A stretch of 64,000 bases of DNA. It comes from JADJOY01 sp046331705 [NCBI: bacterium]. Its GTDB lineage: Bacteria; JADJOY01. The stretch covers positions 62,001 through 126,000 of the forward strand of contig JAXLQJ010000008.1 in assembly GCA_046331705.1 (NCBI GenBank), given 5' to 3'. The translations under genes and the position numbers were made by a program. Under the pieces are notes generated by a model. That model was not told where the DNA came from and made no database searches. It worked only from the letters and a program-made list of their open reading frames with translations. The stretch's first letter is position 1. Every line of letters begins with the position of its first letter. Positions 42,654 through 50,643 of the stretch are shown here, in pieces.

Positions 42654-44716
42654 CGGACACGTCGCCTTCCCCAGCGCCACGAGCGGCGGCGGCTCCGATT
42701 CGTGCCGCGGGATGGATGGCGCTCGCGGCGCTGGTGCTGCTGGGCGCGCTCCACCTCTACCCGCTCAGCCTCCACCCGACGCGGCTGCACCTCGGGCACG
42801 GCAGCGCCGACACCCAGGAGATGATGTGGCGGCTCGCGTGGGGGGTGCACGCGCTCGCGAACCCCGAGCGCAGCATCCAGGACGCGAACAACTTCTATCC
42901 CGACGAAGGCACGTACGCGACGATGGACTACGCGTACGGGCTGATCCCGCTCACGGCGGTGTTTCGTGTCTTCACCCGCGATCCGCTCGCGCTCTACAAC
43001 CTCACCGCGCTGGCGTCGATCGCGATCGCCGCGTGGGGCGCCTACGCCTTGAGCCGCGCGCTCACGGGGCGCGTCAGCGCGGGAGTCGCGGCGGCCGCCG
43101 TGTTCGCGTTCAACCCCTTGCATCTGGGGCGGATCGGGCAGCTCAACATCCTCGCCATCCATTGGCTGCCGTGGCTGGTGCTCGGGGCGTTGCGACTCTT
43201 CGAGCGCCCGACCCTCGCGCGCGCCGCGGTGCTCGCCGCCGTGCTCTGGCTCGCGATCACGAGCGGCGGGCATCAGGCGGTGTTCGCGGCCATGGTGCTC
43301 GGCTGGGCGGTCCTGGTGCTCGCGCTCTCGCGGCCAGCGACGCGACTGCGTGCCGTGCCGCTCTCACTGGCCGCGATCGCGATCGCCGGCGCGCTCTTCT
43401 ACCCACTCGCGAAGCCGTATCTCGCCGCCGCCACCGATCGCAATCGCACCCGCTCGATCAACGACGTGGTGCGACAGAGCCCGAACCCGAGCGATCTGCT
43501 GCACGCCGAGAGCCTCGCCCATCGCTGGTTGCGCGGGGCGCTCGCCGAGGACGACGAGACGAAGGAAGCGGAAGCGAAGACGGCGCTCTTTCCCGGCCTG
43601 GCGCCGTGTGTGGCCACCCTCGTGGGGCTCGTGGTCCTGGCGCGGCGACGGCGCGACCGCGAATGGCTGTGGCTCTTCGGCGGCCTCACGCTGGGTGGCT
43701 TCCTGCTCAGCCTCGGCATCCACCTGCCCGGCTACGCCTTCCTCTTCGAGCACGTGGGGCCGCTGCACATGATTCGCGCGCCGTCGCGATTCACGTTGGT
43801 GGCGCTGCTCGGGATGGGCGGGCTCGCGGGCTTCGCGGTCGCCGCTGCGGCCGACAGGGCCACGCTCCGACCGCGCCGGGCGGCGATCGTCGCCACGTCG
43901 GCGCTGGCGTTGCTGCAATGGGCCGAGACGTTCGATCCGGTGGGCGACGACACCTACCGCTACGATCCGCCCCCGCCGGTTTATCGGTGGCTGGCCGAGC
44001 AGCCGGGCTCGTTCGCCATCGTCGAGCTGCCGAGCGCGTGGCAGCTCAACGCCTTCTACCTGGTCTACTCGAGCTACCACTGGAAGGACCTGGTCAACGG
44101 ATTCAACGCGAGCTTCATGGATGCCTACCACCGGCATCTCTTGTTCGAGGTGCTGGACGACTTTCCGCGGCGCGACAGCCGGGATGCGTTGGCCGAGATC
44201 CTCGGCCTTCGCTACGTGATCCTGCACACGGCTCCGAGCGAGCCGAGCTTCCGCATGCGCGGCCATTACCACGCCCGCGAACGGGTCAAGCGCGCCCTCG
44301 ACGAGCACCTGGATTGGCTGCGCCCGGTGTGGAGCGAGGCCGGCAGCACCGTGGTGGAGCTGGTCGAGCCCGCGGACGGTTGGGTCGCGCGCAACCATCG
44401 CCGCGTGGGGCCGGGACGCATGCTGCGCGGTCGTGCGCTCGCGTTCGAGGCGCGCGTGATCGGCGGCGATGGCGCGCCGCTCGCCGGCGACGCCGGCCCG
44501 GCGCAGCTGGTCGTACGCCTGAATCGCGCCGAGATCGCTCGCGTTCCGCTCGGTGCGGCGTTCACGGTCCAGCGCGTCGATCTGCCGGCGGCGCGGGTGC
44601 GAAGCGGCATCAACGAGCTGCGCTGGGAACTGGCGGCGGCGCCGGATCAGCCGACCCCCCCGAGCCTGGACATCGCGCTACGCCACGTCACCCTCGACGA
44701 CGCGCCTTTACGCTGA
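42650..44716 (+). CDS. Large polytopic membrane protein, GT-C glycosyltransferase-like
   Basis: 688 aa from the GTG at 42650. About ten to twelve membrane helices fill the first 420 residues; a first-loop segment LGHGSADTQEMMWRLAWGVH with its Asp resembles the catalytic loop of GT-C mannosyl- or YfhO-like transferases. The soluble C-terminal 260 residues (FAIVELPSAWQLNAFY, LGLRYVILHT, VVRLNRAEIARVPLG) are beta-rich. It probably moves a sugar from a lipid carrier outside the membrane, together with the PA14 protein. Substrate unknown. Confidence 0.75.
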   Translation: MTDTSPSPAPRAAAAPIRAAGWMALAALVLLGALHLYPLSLHPTRLHLGHGSADTQEMMWRLAWGVHALANPERSIQDANNFYPDEGTYATMDYAYGLIPLTAVFRVFTRDPLALYNLTALASIAIAAWGAYALSRALTGRVSAGVAAAAVFAFNPLHLGRIGQLNILAIHWLPWLVLGALRLFERPTLARAAVLAAVLWLAITSGGHQAVFAAMVLGWAVLVLALSRPATRLRAVPLSLAAIAIAGALFYPLAKPYLAAATDRNRTRSINDVVRQSPNPSDLLHAESLAHRWLRGALAEDDETKEAEAKTALFPGLAPCVATLVGLVVLARRRRDREWLWLFGGLTLGGFLLSLGIHLPGYAFLFEHVGPLHMIRAPSRFTLVALLGMGGLAGFAVAAAADRATLRPRRAAIVATSALALLQWAETFDPVGDDTYRYDPPPPVYRWLAEQPGSFAIVELPSAWQLNAFYLVYSSYHWKDLVNGFNASFMDAYHRHLLFEVLDDFPRRDSRDALAEILGLRYVILHTAPSEPSFRMRGHYHARERVKRALDEHLDWLRPVWSEAGSTVVELVEPADGWVARNHRRVGPGRMLRGRALAFEARVIGGDGAPLAGDAGPAQLVVRLNRAEIARVPLGAAFTVQRVDLPAARVRSGINELRWELAAAPDQPTPPSLDIALRHVTLDDAPLR

Positions 44717-44775
44717 AAAGCGCTGGGCGTTAGCTTGCGTGCGAATCAGCCAACCATTCGACGGAGAACACAGCC

Positions 44776-44928
44776 ATGGCCTCGCCCACCCAGATCACGG
44801 AACGCCGCCGCAAGGTCAAGACGCGCCGGCAGAACTCCTCTCGCAAGGCGGCACTGCGGCGCAAGGGCTCGACCCCGCCCTTCCCCATCCACGTCCAGCC
44901 CGCGGACAAGCCCGCCGGCGGTCAGTGA
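44776..44928 (+). CDS. Very small basic protein (50 aa)
   Basis: ATG at 44776 with GGAG 9-12 bases upstream and a TGA at 44926. The chain starts MASPTQITERRRKVKTRRQN, is packed with Arg and Lys up to residue 31 and ends in a Pro-rich tail. I recall similar short proteins (MASPTQITER...) in deltaproteobacterial genomes, next to no constant neighbour. Ribosome or nucleic-acid binding is plausible. The coding case rests on the ribosome site, the frame ending just before the next start, and that recollection. Confidence 0.65.
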   Translation: MASPTQITERRRKVKTRRQNSSRKAALRRKGSTPPFPIHVQPADKPAGGQ

Positions 44929-44959
44929 CGTCGTTCCGCCTCCACGCGATCGCAGCTCC

Positions 44960-45808
44960 GTGAGCGCTGCCTCGATCGTCGTGGCCCCGGGCGTGCGCAT
45001 GGCGCACGTGCCCGGATTCGCGTTTGGCTTCCCGCAGGGCAACAACGTCTATCTGATCGGCGACCGGCACCCGGTGCTGGTGGATACGGGCATGCCGAGC
45101 GCCGAGGGCGAAGCCGTCCTGGGCGCGCTGTTTCGCGACGCGGGCATCGACGGGCCGCGGCGGCTGCTCGCCACCCATCTGCACCGCGACCACGTGGGAG
45201 CGTGGCCGTGGCTCCGCGAGCGCTGGGGCACCGAGCTCTGGGTGCACCCGCTCGAGTCGGGCAACGCATTCGCCAGCGTGGACGCGAGCGAGGCGGATGC
45301 GTCGCTCGCGGACGAGCAGGTCGTCGACTGCGACGGCGTCGAGGTGCGCGTGGTGTTCACTCCGGGACATAGCCCGGGGCACGTGGTCTTCCATCTGCCC
45401 GCGGCGCGGCTGCTGCTCACCGGCGATCTCATCGTGGGCAGCGGCACCTCGTGGGTCGGCCCACCGGGCGGCTCGTTGGTCGACTATCTCGCCTCGCTGC
45501 GTCGCGTGCGCGGGCTCGACGTCGCCCGCCTGCTGCCCGCCCACGGACCGATCGTCGACGACCCCATCGCGAAGGTCGACGAGTACCTCGCGCATCGCGC
45601 GATGCGCGAGCAACAGGTGCTCGGCTGCATCGAAGCCGGTCGCCACACCGTCCCCGCGATGGTGGCGGCGATCTACGCCGCCTACCCCGATGGAGTGCAC
45701 GGCATCGCTTCGCTCACGGTCCAGGGGCACCTCGAGAAGCTGGTGACCGAGGGCCGGGTGCGCGTGGACACGTCGGGCGTCGAAAACCGCTACGAGCTGG
45801 TCGCCTGA
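44960..45808 (+). CDS. Metallo-beta-lactamase-fold hydrolase (LACTB2-like)
   Basis: 282 aa from the GTG at 44960. LLATHLHRDHVGAW gives HxHxDH (about 73-78), FTPGHSPGHVVFHLP the next ligand and LTGDLIVG the Asp. The C-terminal 75 residues (REQQVLGCIEAGRHTVPAMV, GIASLTVQGHLEKLV) form the winged-helix-like tail of the LACTB2/glyoxalase-II-related branch. It likely cleaves a thioester or a nucleic acid ester. Confidence 0.88.
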   Translation: MSAASIVVAPGVRMAHVPGFAFGFPQGNNVYLIGDRHPVLVDTGMPSAEGEAVLGALFRDAGIDGPRRLLATHLHRDHVGAWPWLRERWGTELWVHPLESGNAFASVDASEADASLADEQVVDCDGVEVRVVFTPGHSPGHVVFHLPAARLLLTGDLIVGSGTSWVGPPGGSLVDYLASLRRVRGLDVARLLPAHGPIVDDPIAKVDEYLAHRAMREQQVLGCIEAGRHTVPAMVAAIYAAYPDGVHGIASLTVQGHLEKLVTEGRVRVDTSGVENRYELVA

Positions 45809-45860
45809 CACGAGCGCGCCGTGGCGCCCGGGTCGCTTGACGGCGAAGAATGCACGCATT

Positions 45861-45882
45861 AATATTTCAGCACTGAAACATT
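45861..45882. promoter_or_regulatory. Inverted repeat, probable MarR operator
   Basis: AATATTTCAG-CA-CTGAAACATT, 22 bp with one mismatch per arm, AT-rich in GC-rich surroundings, ending 20 bases before the MarR start. Size and symmetry fit a MarR dimer, implying autoregulation and probably control of yceI. Confidence 0.7.
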
Positions 45883-45902
45883 CTCGACGAGAGCTTCCAT
45901 CG

Positions 45903-46406
45903 ATGGCACCGACTCTCCGCGACACCCCCGCGCTCACGCTGCTGCGGGCGATCTACCGGGCCCAGCGCCGCGTGCGCGAGGTGGATGGGGCGGGCATCGC
46001 TCTCCACGGGCTGAGCGAGAGCGAGTTCGACGTCGTGATGACCCTCGGCAACACCCACGGCCTGCGCATGTGCGAGATCGCCGCGCGGACCCTGACCTCG
46101 CCCGCGAACGTCACGCGGGTCGTCAAGGAGCTCGAGAAGAAGGGACTCGTCACCCGGACTCGCGGGACGCTCTCCGATCGGGAGGTCGTGACCAGCCTCA
46201 CGTCGCGGGGCGAAGACCTCTTCGAGCGCGCGTACCCGGCGCAGCACGCGCACCTGACCCGAGCCTTCGACGCGATCTTGACTCGCGGCGAGCAAGCCGA
46301 GCTGGCGGCGCTGCTGGTACGCCTCGCGAGCATCAGCCCCCGGGGCGAAGAGCCACCCACCACGCGCCAATCGCGTGGACGCGGGACGCGCCTCCCGAGG
46401 AATTGA
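45903..46406 (+). CDS. MarR-family transcriptional regulator
   Basis: 167 aa from the ATG at 45903. Winged-helix core: LSESEFDVVMTLGN, MCEIAARTLTSPANVTRVVKELEKKGLV (recognition helix) and RGTLSDREVVTSLTSRGEDLF (wing). Such proteins repress a neighbouring gene until they bind a small phenolic, lipid or oxidant. The palindrome upstream and yceI 69 bp downstream suggest the circuit. Confidence 0.9.
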   Translation: MAPTLRDTPALTLLRAIYRAQRRVREVDGAGIALHGLSESEFDVVMTLGNTHGLRMCEIAARTLTSPANVTRVVKELEKKGLVTRTRGTLSDREVVTSLTSRGEDLFERAYPAQHAHLTRAFDAILTRGEQAELAALLVRLASISPRGEEPPTTRQSRGRGTRLPRN

Positions 46407-46475
46407 CCCCCGTCACGAGAATCCCCACCGAAACCCAACCACGACCGGGCCCCGAGCCCCATTGGAGGATGTTCC

Positions 46476-47096
46476 ATGCAGATCCACGGACACGTTCGAC
46501 GCTGGCGAAGCGCCGCGTTCGCCTTGCTCATGGTCGCGGGCACGACCGCTGTCGCGCGCGCCGAGACCTGGAGGGTCGATCCCTCGCACAGCAAGGTCAG
46601 CTTCAAGATCCGTCACCTCATGATCTCGAACGTCGAAGGGCGCTTCACGAAGTTCGACGCGAGCATCCAGGGCGACCCGGGCAAACCCGAGTCCGCGGTG
46701 GTGATGGCGACGATCGACGCGAGCAGCATCAACACCGACGACCCCAAGCGCGACGATCACCTGCGCAGCCCGGATTTCTTCGAGGTGGCCAAGTACCCGA
46801 CGATCACCTTCAAGTCGAAGGCGATCCGCAACTGGAAGGAGTCGAGCTTCGAGGTCGTCGGCGACCTCACGATGCACGGCGTGACCAAGGAGGTCGTGCT
46901 CGCGGTGACCGATCTCACGCCGGAGATCAAGGATCCCTGGGGGAACGCCAAGCGCGGCATGACCGCGACGGCCACGCTCGACCGAACCGACTACGGGATC
47001 GTCTGGAACAAGGCGCTCGAGGCTGGCGGCGTGACCGTGGGCAACGACGTCAAGATCACCATCGAGCTCGAGATCAAGAAGGACAAGGATTCGTGA
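46476..47096 (+). CDS. yceI: YceI-family periplasmic lipid-binding protein
   Basis: 206 aa. Signal peptide (about 1-29, ending AVARA), then the YceI lipocalin-like barrel: WRVDPSHSKVSFKIRHLMIS, FTKFDASIQGD, DDHLRSPDFFEVAKYPTITF, GDLTMHGVTKEV. The family binds polyprenoids such as octaprenylphenol or ubiquinone. GGAGGA lies 8 bases before the ATG. Probably controlled by the MarR protein upstream. Confidence 0.93.
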   Translation: MQIHGHVRRWRSAAFALLMVAGTTAVARAETWRVDPSHSKVSFKIRHLMISNVEGRFTKFDASIQGDPGKPESAVVMATIDASSINTDDPKRDDHLRSPDFFEVAKYPTITFKSKAIRNWKESSFEVVGDLTMHGVTKEVVLAVTDLTPEIKDPWGNAKRGMTATATLDRTDYGIVWNKALEAGGVTVGNDVKITIELEIKKDKDS

Positions 47097-47241
47097 TCCG
47101 CGCGCGCCGCGCAGGACACACGCTTGCGCGTGTTCCGGCGCGGCGCGTTGACCGCCCGCAAGCACCCACGGCATGCTTTCCGGGCTCGCGTCGGTGCGCG
47201 CCGAACCGGCGCGCGAGAGCGCGCGAGCCCGGAGACCCTCG

Positions 47242-47682
47242 ATGCCTGCCGTGGAGAAATCGATCGACGTGAAGTGCGACCCCAAGCATTTCTACGAGGT
47301 CATCACCGATTTCGAGCGCTACCACGAGTTCGTCCCCAGCCTGAAGAAGGCCACGGTGCTCGAGAAGAAGGGCGAGGTCTACCGCGTCGAACAGCGCGTC
47401 GAGCTCATGAAGAAGAGCATCGCCTTCGTGCTGCGGCTCGAAGGCAAGCCCGGCAAGAGCCTGACCTGGTCGCTCGAGAAGGGCGACATCCTCAAGGCCA
47501 ACGACGGCGCCTGGCTGATCGAGAAGAAGGGCAAGGACCAGATCACCGCCTCCTACAAGCTCGACTTGGAGGTCGGCATGCTGGTGCCGAAGGCCCTCGT
47601 GAACACGCTGGCGAGCGCGGACCTGCCGCGGATGCTCGAGGCCTTCAAGGCGCGCGCCGAATCGTCGTGGGGCAAGCGCTGA
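47242..47682 (+). CDS. SRPBCC (Coq10/polyketide cyclase-like) protein
   Basis: 146 aa from the ATG at 47242 with GGAG nearby. KSIDVKCDPKHFYEVITDFERYHEF is the typical START-like N-terminus of Coq10/RatA relatives. Such proteins bind quinone or lipid. Next to yceI, which also binds polyprenoids, a shared role in isoprenoid quinone handling is possible. Confidence 0.82.
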   Translation: MPAVEKSIDVKCDPKHFYEVITDFERYHEFVPSLKKATVLEKKGEVYRVEQRVELMKKSIAFVLRLEGKPGKSLTWSLEKGDILKANDGAWLIEKKGKDQITASYKLDLEVGMLVPKALVNTLASADLPRMLEAFKARAESSWGKR

Positions 47683-47771
47683 GCGGCGTCGCGGGGCACG
47701 CCGCTCCGTCGCGGGCCGCGTGTCATACTGAGCGCCGAGCTGTCAGCGATTCGCCGCCTCGAGGAGCCGCC

Positions 47772-48149
47772 ATGAGCAAGCACGCACGTCGGACCAGCGC
47801 CTGGTCACTCGCCCTCGCACTCGTGGCCGCGCCCGCCGGCGCGACCACCGCCACCCGAGCAACGATCCAGCCTGCGACCGCCGCCGCGGCGGTGCTTCCC
47901 GCGACGGAGACCACCTCCGCCGCTCCACTGCTGCTCGCTGCCGGCGAAGCAAGTGGCTCGGGCAGTCTGGCCGACTTCGAGAAGGCCCAGGACACCTCGG
48001 GCTACAACAGCGAGTACATCTTCGCGCTGACCCGCGGTCTCGCCGATTCCTCGATCCATCCTGCGGGCAAAGTGCCGCTCTTCATCTTCACCTTGCCGCT
48101 CGACGTGGTGTTCCTGCCCTTCGCGGCGATCGCCGGGCTGTTCGGCTGA
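47772..48149 (+). CDS. Small exported protein, YceK-like C-terminus
   Basis: 125 aa. GGAGCC precedes the ATG. Signal peptide (about 1-25), an Ala/Thr-rich linker, then YIFALTRGLADSSIHPAGK and a hydrophobic end VPLFIFTLPLDVVFLPFAAI, similar in style to the end of the 79-aa protein at 40892 and to YceK/YidQ lipoproteins. Function unknown. CATACT at about 47726 may be a -10. Confidence 0.65.
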   Translation: MSKHARRTSAWSLALALVAAPAGATTATRATIQPATAAAAVLPATETTSAAPLLLAAGEASGSGSLADFEKAQDTSGYNSEYIFALTRGLADSSIHPAGKVPLFIFTLPLDVVFLPFAAIAGLFG

Positions 48150-48206
48150 GCTGCTGCGGGGCCCCCCCCCGTCGCTCGTCCCCCGCTCGCGCCCCTTCGG
48201 GTGCGC

Positions 48207-48237
48207 CCCTGCGTTCGCACCTGCGCGAACGCAAGGG
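48207..48237. repeat. Palindrome upstream of the RAYT-like gene
   Basis: CCCTGCGTTCGC and GCGAACGC-A-AGGG around a 6-base loop: 12 paired bases with one bulged A. REP-like in size. It follows the preceding gene by 58 bases, so it could also be its terminator. Confidence 0.5.
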
Positions 48238-48297
48238 CACACCGTCGCCCCGACGCAGGGTGAAAAATCGAAGCAGTCTCCGCGCACGTAGCCTGGC

Positions 48298-49251
48298 ATG
48301 GTGCGTGCCCTGCGCTCGTTCATGGCGCGACCGCTTCGCTGGCTTCGGCCCAAGACCGTTTGGTTCTGCACGAGCCGCGCGTTTCAGCGGCGCTTCCTGC
48401 TCCGCGCGGACCCCGACGCGAACGCGGTCTTCCTGCTCGCGCTCGCCCGGGCGCTGCGGCGCTATACGGGAGTGAGGCTCCAGGCGGCGGTGACGGTCTC
48501 GAATCACTTCCACGCGCTCGTCGTGGACGAGAAGAGCGAGCTCTCGGACTTCATGCGGGACTTCCTCACGGCCACCGCCAAAGGGATCAACCAGGTCCGG
48601 GATCGTGAGGGGCATGTCTTCGATCGGCGGTTCTCGGCCGAGCCCGTCCTCGACACCGCCGCCGCCATCGGCCGGCTCGTCTACACGGTCCTCAATCCGA
48701 CCGCCGCGGGACTCGTCTCTCGATTCGAGGACTGGCCAGGCGTGATGCTCTTCGCGAAGGACGGCGCGCCGGCGGAGCACCGCGTGCGTTGGTTCAACGA
48801 GAAGCGCTACCAGGACGCGGTTCGCGAAGCCGGGGGCGCCAGAGCCTCGATCGATCCGGCGAGGTTCTGGGAGGAGGAGACGCTCACCGTCCATCCGCTC
48901 GACGGTCTCGCCGAGGCGAATGTGACGCCGGCGCAGATCCTCGAGCGCATCCGCGCTGCCGAGGCGCATTGTGCGGATGAGCGCAATGGCCGGCCGGTGC
49001 TCGGCGCCGCCACGGTGACGCGGCAGGATCCGCGGTCGCGGCCGAAGGCATCGAATCGATCACCGCGGCCGCTCTGCCACGCGAGCAGCGACGCGCAGCG
49101 CAAGACGTATCGCGAGCTCTTCCGCGAGTTCTGCGCGCGGTTCTGGGCCGCCGCATTCGCGCTTCGGCACGGAGACGGCCGGCAGCCCTTCCCCGAGTAC
49201 TCGTTCCCACCGTGGAAACCGCTGGTGCGACCCGCGCTCTCCACCGCGTAG
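48298..49251 (+). CDS. RAYT-like (IS200/Y1 HUH) transposase, possibly domesticated
   Basis: 317 aa. The N-terminal 175 residues follow the REP-associated Y1 transposase pattern: FCTSRAFQRRFLLRAD, AAVTVSNHFHALVVDEKSEL (HUH motif HFH), GHVFDRRFSAEP and VYTVLNPTAAGLVSRFEDWP. In relatives I recall, a Tyr stands where this protein has RRFSAEP, so the catalytic Tyr may be missing. The C-terminal 140 residues (YRELFREFCARFWAAAFALR, FPEYSFPPWKPL) are an extension. Such genes are usually single-copy and mobilise or maintain short palindromes; one lies 60 bp upstream. Confidence 0.78.
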   Translation: MVRALRSFMARPLRWLRPKTVWFCTSRAFQRRFLLRADPDANAVFLLALARALRRYTGVRLQAAVTVSNHFHALVVDEKSELSDFMRDFLTATAKGINQVRDREGHVFDRRFSAEPVLDTAAAIGRLVYTVLNPTAAGLVSRFEDWPGVMLFAKDGAPAEHRVRWFNEKRYQDAVREAGGARASIDPARFWEEETLTVHPLDGLAEANVTPAQILERIRAAEAHCADERNGRPVLGAATVTRQDPRSRPKASNRSPRPLCHASSDAQRKTYRELFREFCARFWAAAFALRHGDGRQPFPEYSFPPWKPLVRPALSTA

Positions 49252-49478
49252 CGCTCGAACTTCGCCTTCACACTCCACCCCAACGACGGCAGAGCTCCGT
49301 CCGCGATCGGCGGATCGGAGCGCTTCCTGCGTCTGCGGGCTCGAGAGCGACGCCGCCGAACGCGTCGCCAAGCGGGAATCGGCGCGCTCGCTACCGCGAC
49401 GCCGGAAACACGACACGCCGAGAGCGCGTGTTCGCCTCAACACCCCTCGACAGCGCCTCATCGCTGCCTGGCACCTGC
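49252..49478. other. Non-coding stretch downstream of the RAYT-like gene
   Basis: About 230 bp with no convincing gene. An ACACGC/GCGTGT hairpin (49413-49431) is the only structure seen. Confidence 0.4.
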
Positions 49479-49528
49479 GCAAGGATGAGTGACACCTACC
49501 TTAGCAAAGATGAGTGACACCTACCTTA
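49479..49528 (+). repeat. Two tandem 25-bp repeats, probable insertion-sequence end remnant
   Basis: The unit GCAAxGATGAGTGACACC followed by TACCTTA occurs at 49479-49503 and 49504-49528 with one difference (G or A). AT-richer than its surroundings and similar in style to IS end repeats. Its last three bases, read on the minus strand, are the TAA stop of lpoB. Confidence 0.7.
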
Positions 49529-50119
49529 CGAACCGAAGAGGCTCTTGGTCTCGCCCTTTCGGATCTCCTTTTCGTCCTGCCACTCGATCACGGCCGTCTG
49601 GATGTTCGCGAGCTTGAGCGTGATCTTGTAGTAGTAGTCCTTCGTGCTCCCGGACTTCTTCACGATGCTCGTGATCTCGCCCGTCAGCATGTAGTCGGCG
49701 CCGACGTGCTTGCCCACCGGCTTCGCGGTGGTCGGGTCGACGAGCCCGCTCTTGTTCTGGTACTCGAGCTGGTCGACCAATTCCTTCGGGATGTCGGCCA
49801 TCGCCGTGAACTGGACCTTGCCCGACTGGATCAGCGTGGTCGAGATCTTGTCCGTGATGGACTGGGTGTCGATGTGCTCGTCGGTCTTGTTCTTCACCGT
49901 CGCGACGTAGAGCAGCGGCGGCTTCGGCTTGCTCGTGATCACCGGGCTCGCGAGCAGCGACTGCACCATCTTGGAGGCGATCATCTGCAGATCGGTCGAG
50001 CCGAACTCTGGCGTCAGGGTCTCGACCTGCTCGGGATTGCCGTAGCTCACTTGCTTGGTGCAGCCGCCGAGCGCCACGCCGACCACCGCGAACGTCGCCA
50101 CTGCCAATCGGATCCGCAT
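49526..50119 (-). CDS. lpoB: LpoB-like penicillin-binding protein activator lipoprotein
   Basis: 197 aa. Signal peptide with lipobox LGGC (Cys about 20), then the COG3417 domain: MIASKMVQSLLASP, PPLLYVATVKNKTDEHIDT, ISTTLIQSGKVQF and DYMLTGEITSI, ending EWQDEKEIRKGE. In E. coli LpoB sits in the outer membrane and activates PBP1B. AGGAGG lies 10-15 bases before the ATG. It follows ycfL by 89 bp. The stop codon is supplied by the 25-bp repeat downstream, so the last residue or two may not be ancestral. Confidence 0.88.
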   Translation of the reverse strand: MRIRLAVATFAVVGVALGGCTKQVSYGNPEQVETLTPEFGSTDLQMIASKMVQSLLASPVITSKPKPPLLYVATVKNKTDEHIDTQSITDKISTTLIQSGKVQFTAMADIPKELVDQLEYQNKSGLVDPTTAKPVGKHVGADYMLTGEITSIVKKSGSTKDYYYKITLKLANIQTAVIEWQDEKEIRKGETKSLFGS

Positions 50120-50208
50120 TCCTCTCGACCTCCTGGGCGTGATGGGAACCACGCCGCTCACGAGTGTAACGAGCGCCCGCGCCGTACCAATCGCACGCCG
50201 ATCGGCCC

Positions 50209-50643
50209 TCACGGCTCGATCGCGTTGGGTGCACGCACGTAGAACTTGAAGGACACCGCCTCGGTCCGCGGCGAGAGCTCGCGCAGCGTCTTGGTCATGC
50301 GACCATCGAGCGTCACGGGCTTCCACGACGTGATCGGCGTCTCGATCTGGACTTGGTCCTGGTCGTACCATTCGACGCGGTACTCGAAGGGTACCGTCTC
50401 TTCCGTCTGGTTCTGGACGATGATGAATCCCTCGAGCAGGTCGCGCTCGCGGCGCACCTTGAGATCGAGGATCTTGACGCTCTTCGCGAAGCGCGGGTCG
50501 TGCACCACGATGTTCTTGGTGACCTGGTCCCCCGCGGTCTCGGCGATGACCACGTTCGATGCCGTCTTCTTCTCGCAGGCGGCGCCCGCGAGCGCCACGA
50601 CGAGCACGATCGCAAAGCCCCACGGACGTGTCCTCGAGTTCAT
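50209..50643 (-). CDS. ycfL: YcfL-family (DUF1425) lipoprotein
   Basis: 144 aa. Signal peptide ending LAGAAC (imperfect lipobox), then a YcfL-like domain: VHDPRFAKSVKILDLKVRRE, FIIVQNQTEETVPFEYRVEW and TSWKPVTLDGRMTKTLRELS. ATGA overlap with the COG3014 gene upstream. YcfL neighbours LpoB in enterobacteria, so the set is conserved over a long distance; its function is unknown. Confidence 0.85.
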   Translation of the reverse strand: MNSRTRPWGFAIVLVVALAGAACEKKTASNVVIAETAGDQVTKNIVVHDPRFAKSVKILDLKVRRERDLLEGFIIVQNQTEETVPFEYRVEWYDQDQVQIETPITSWKPVTLDGRMTKTLRELSPRTEAVSFKFYVRAPNAIEP

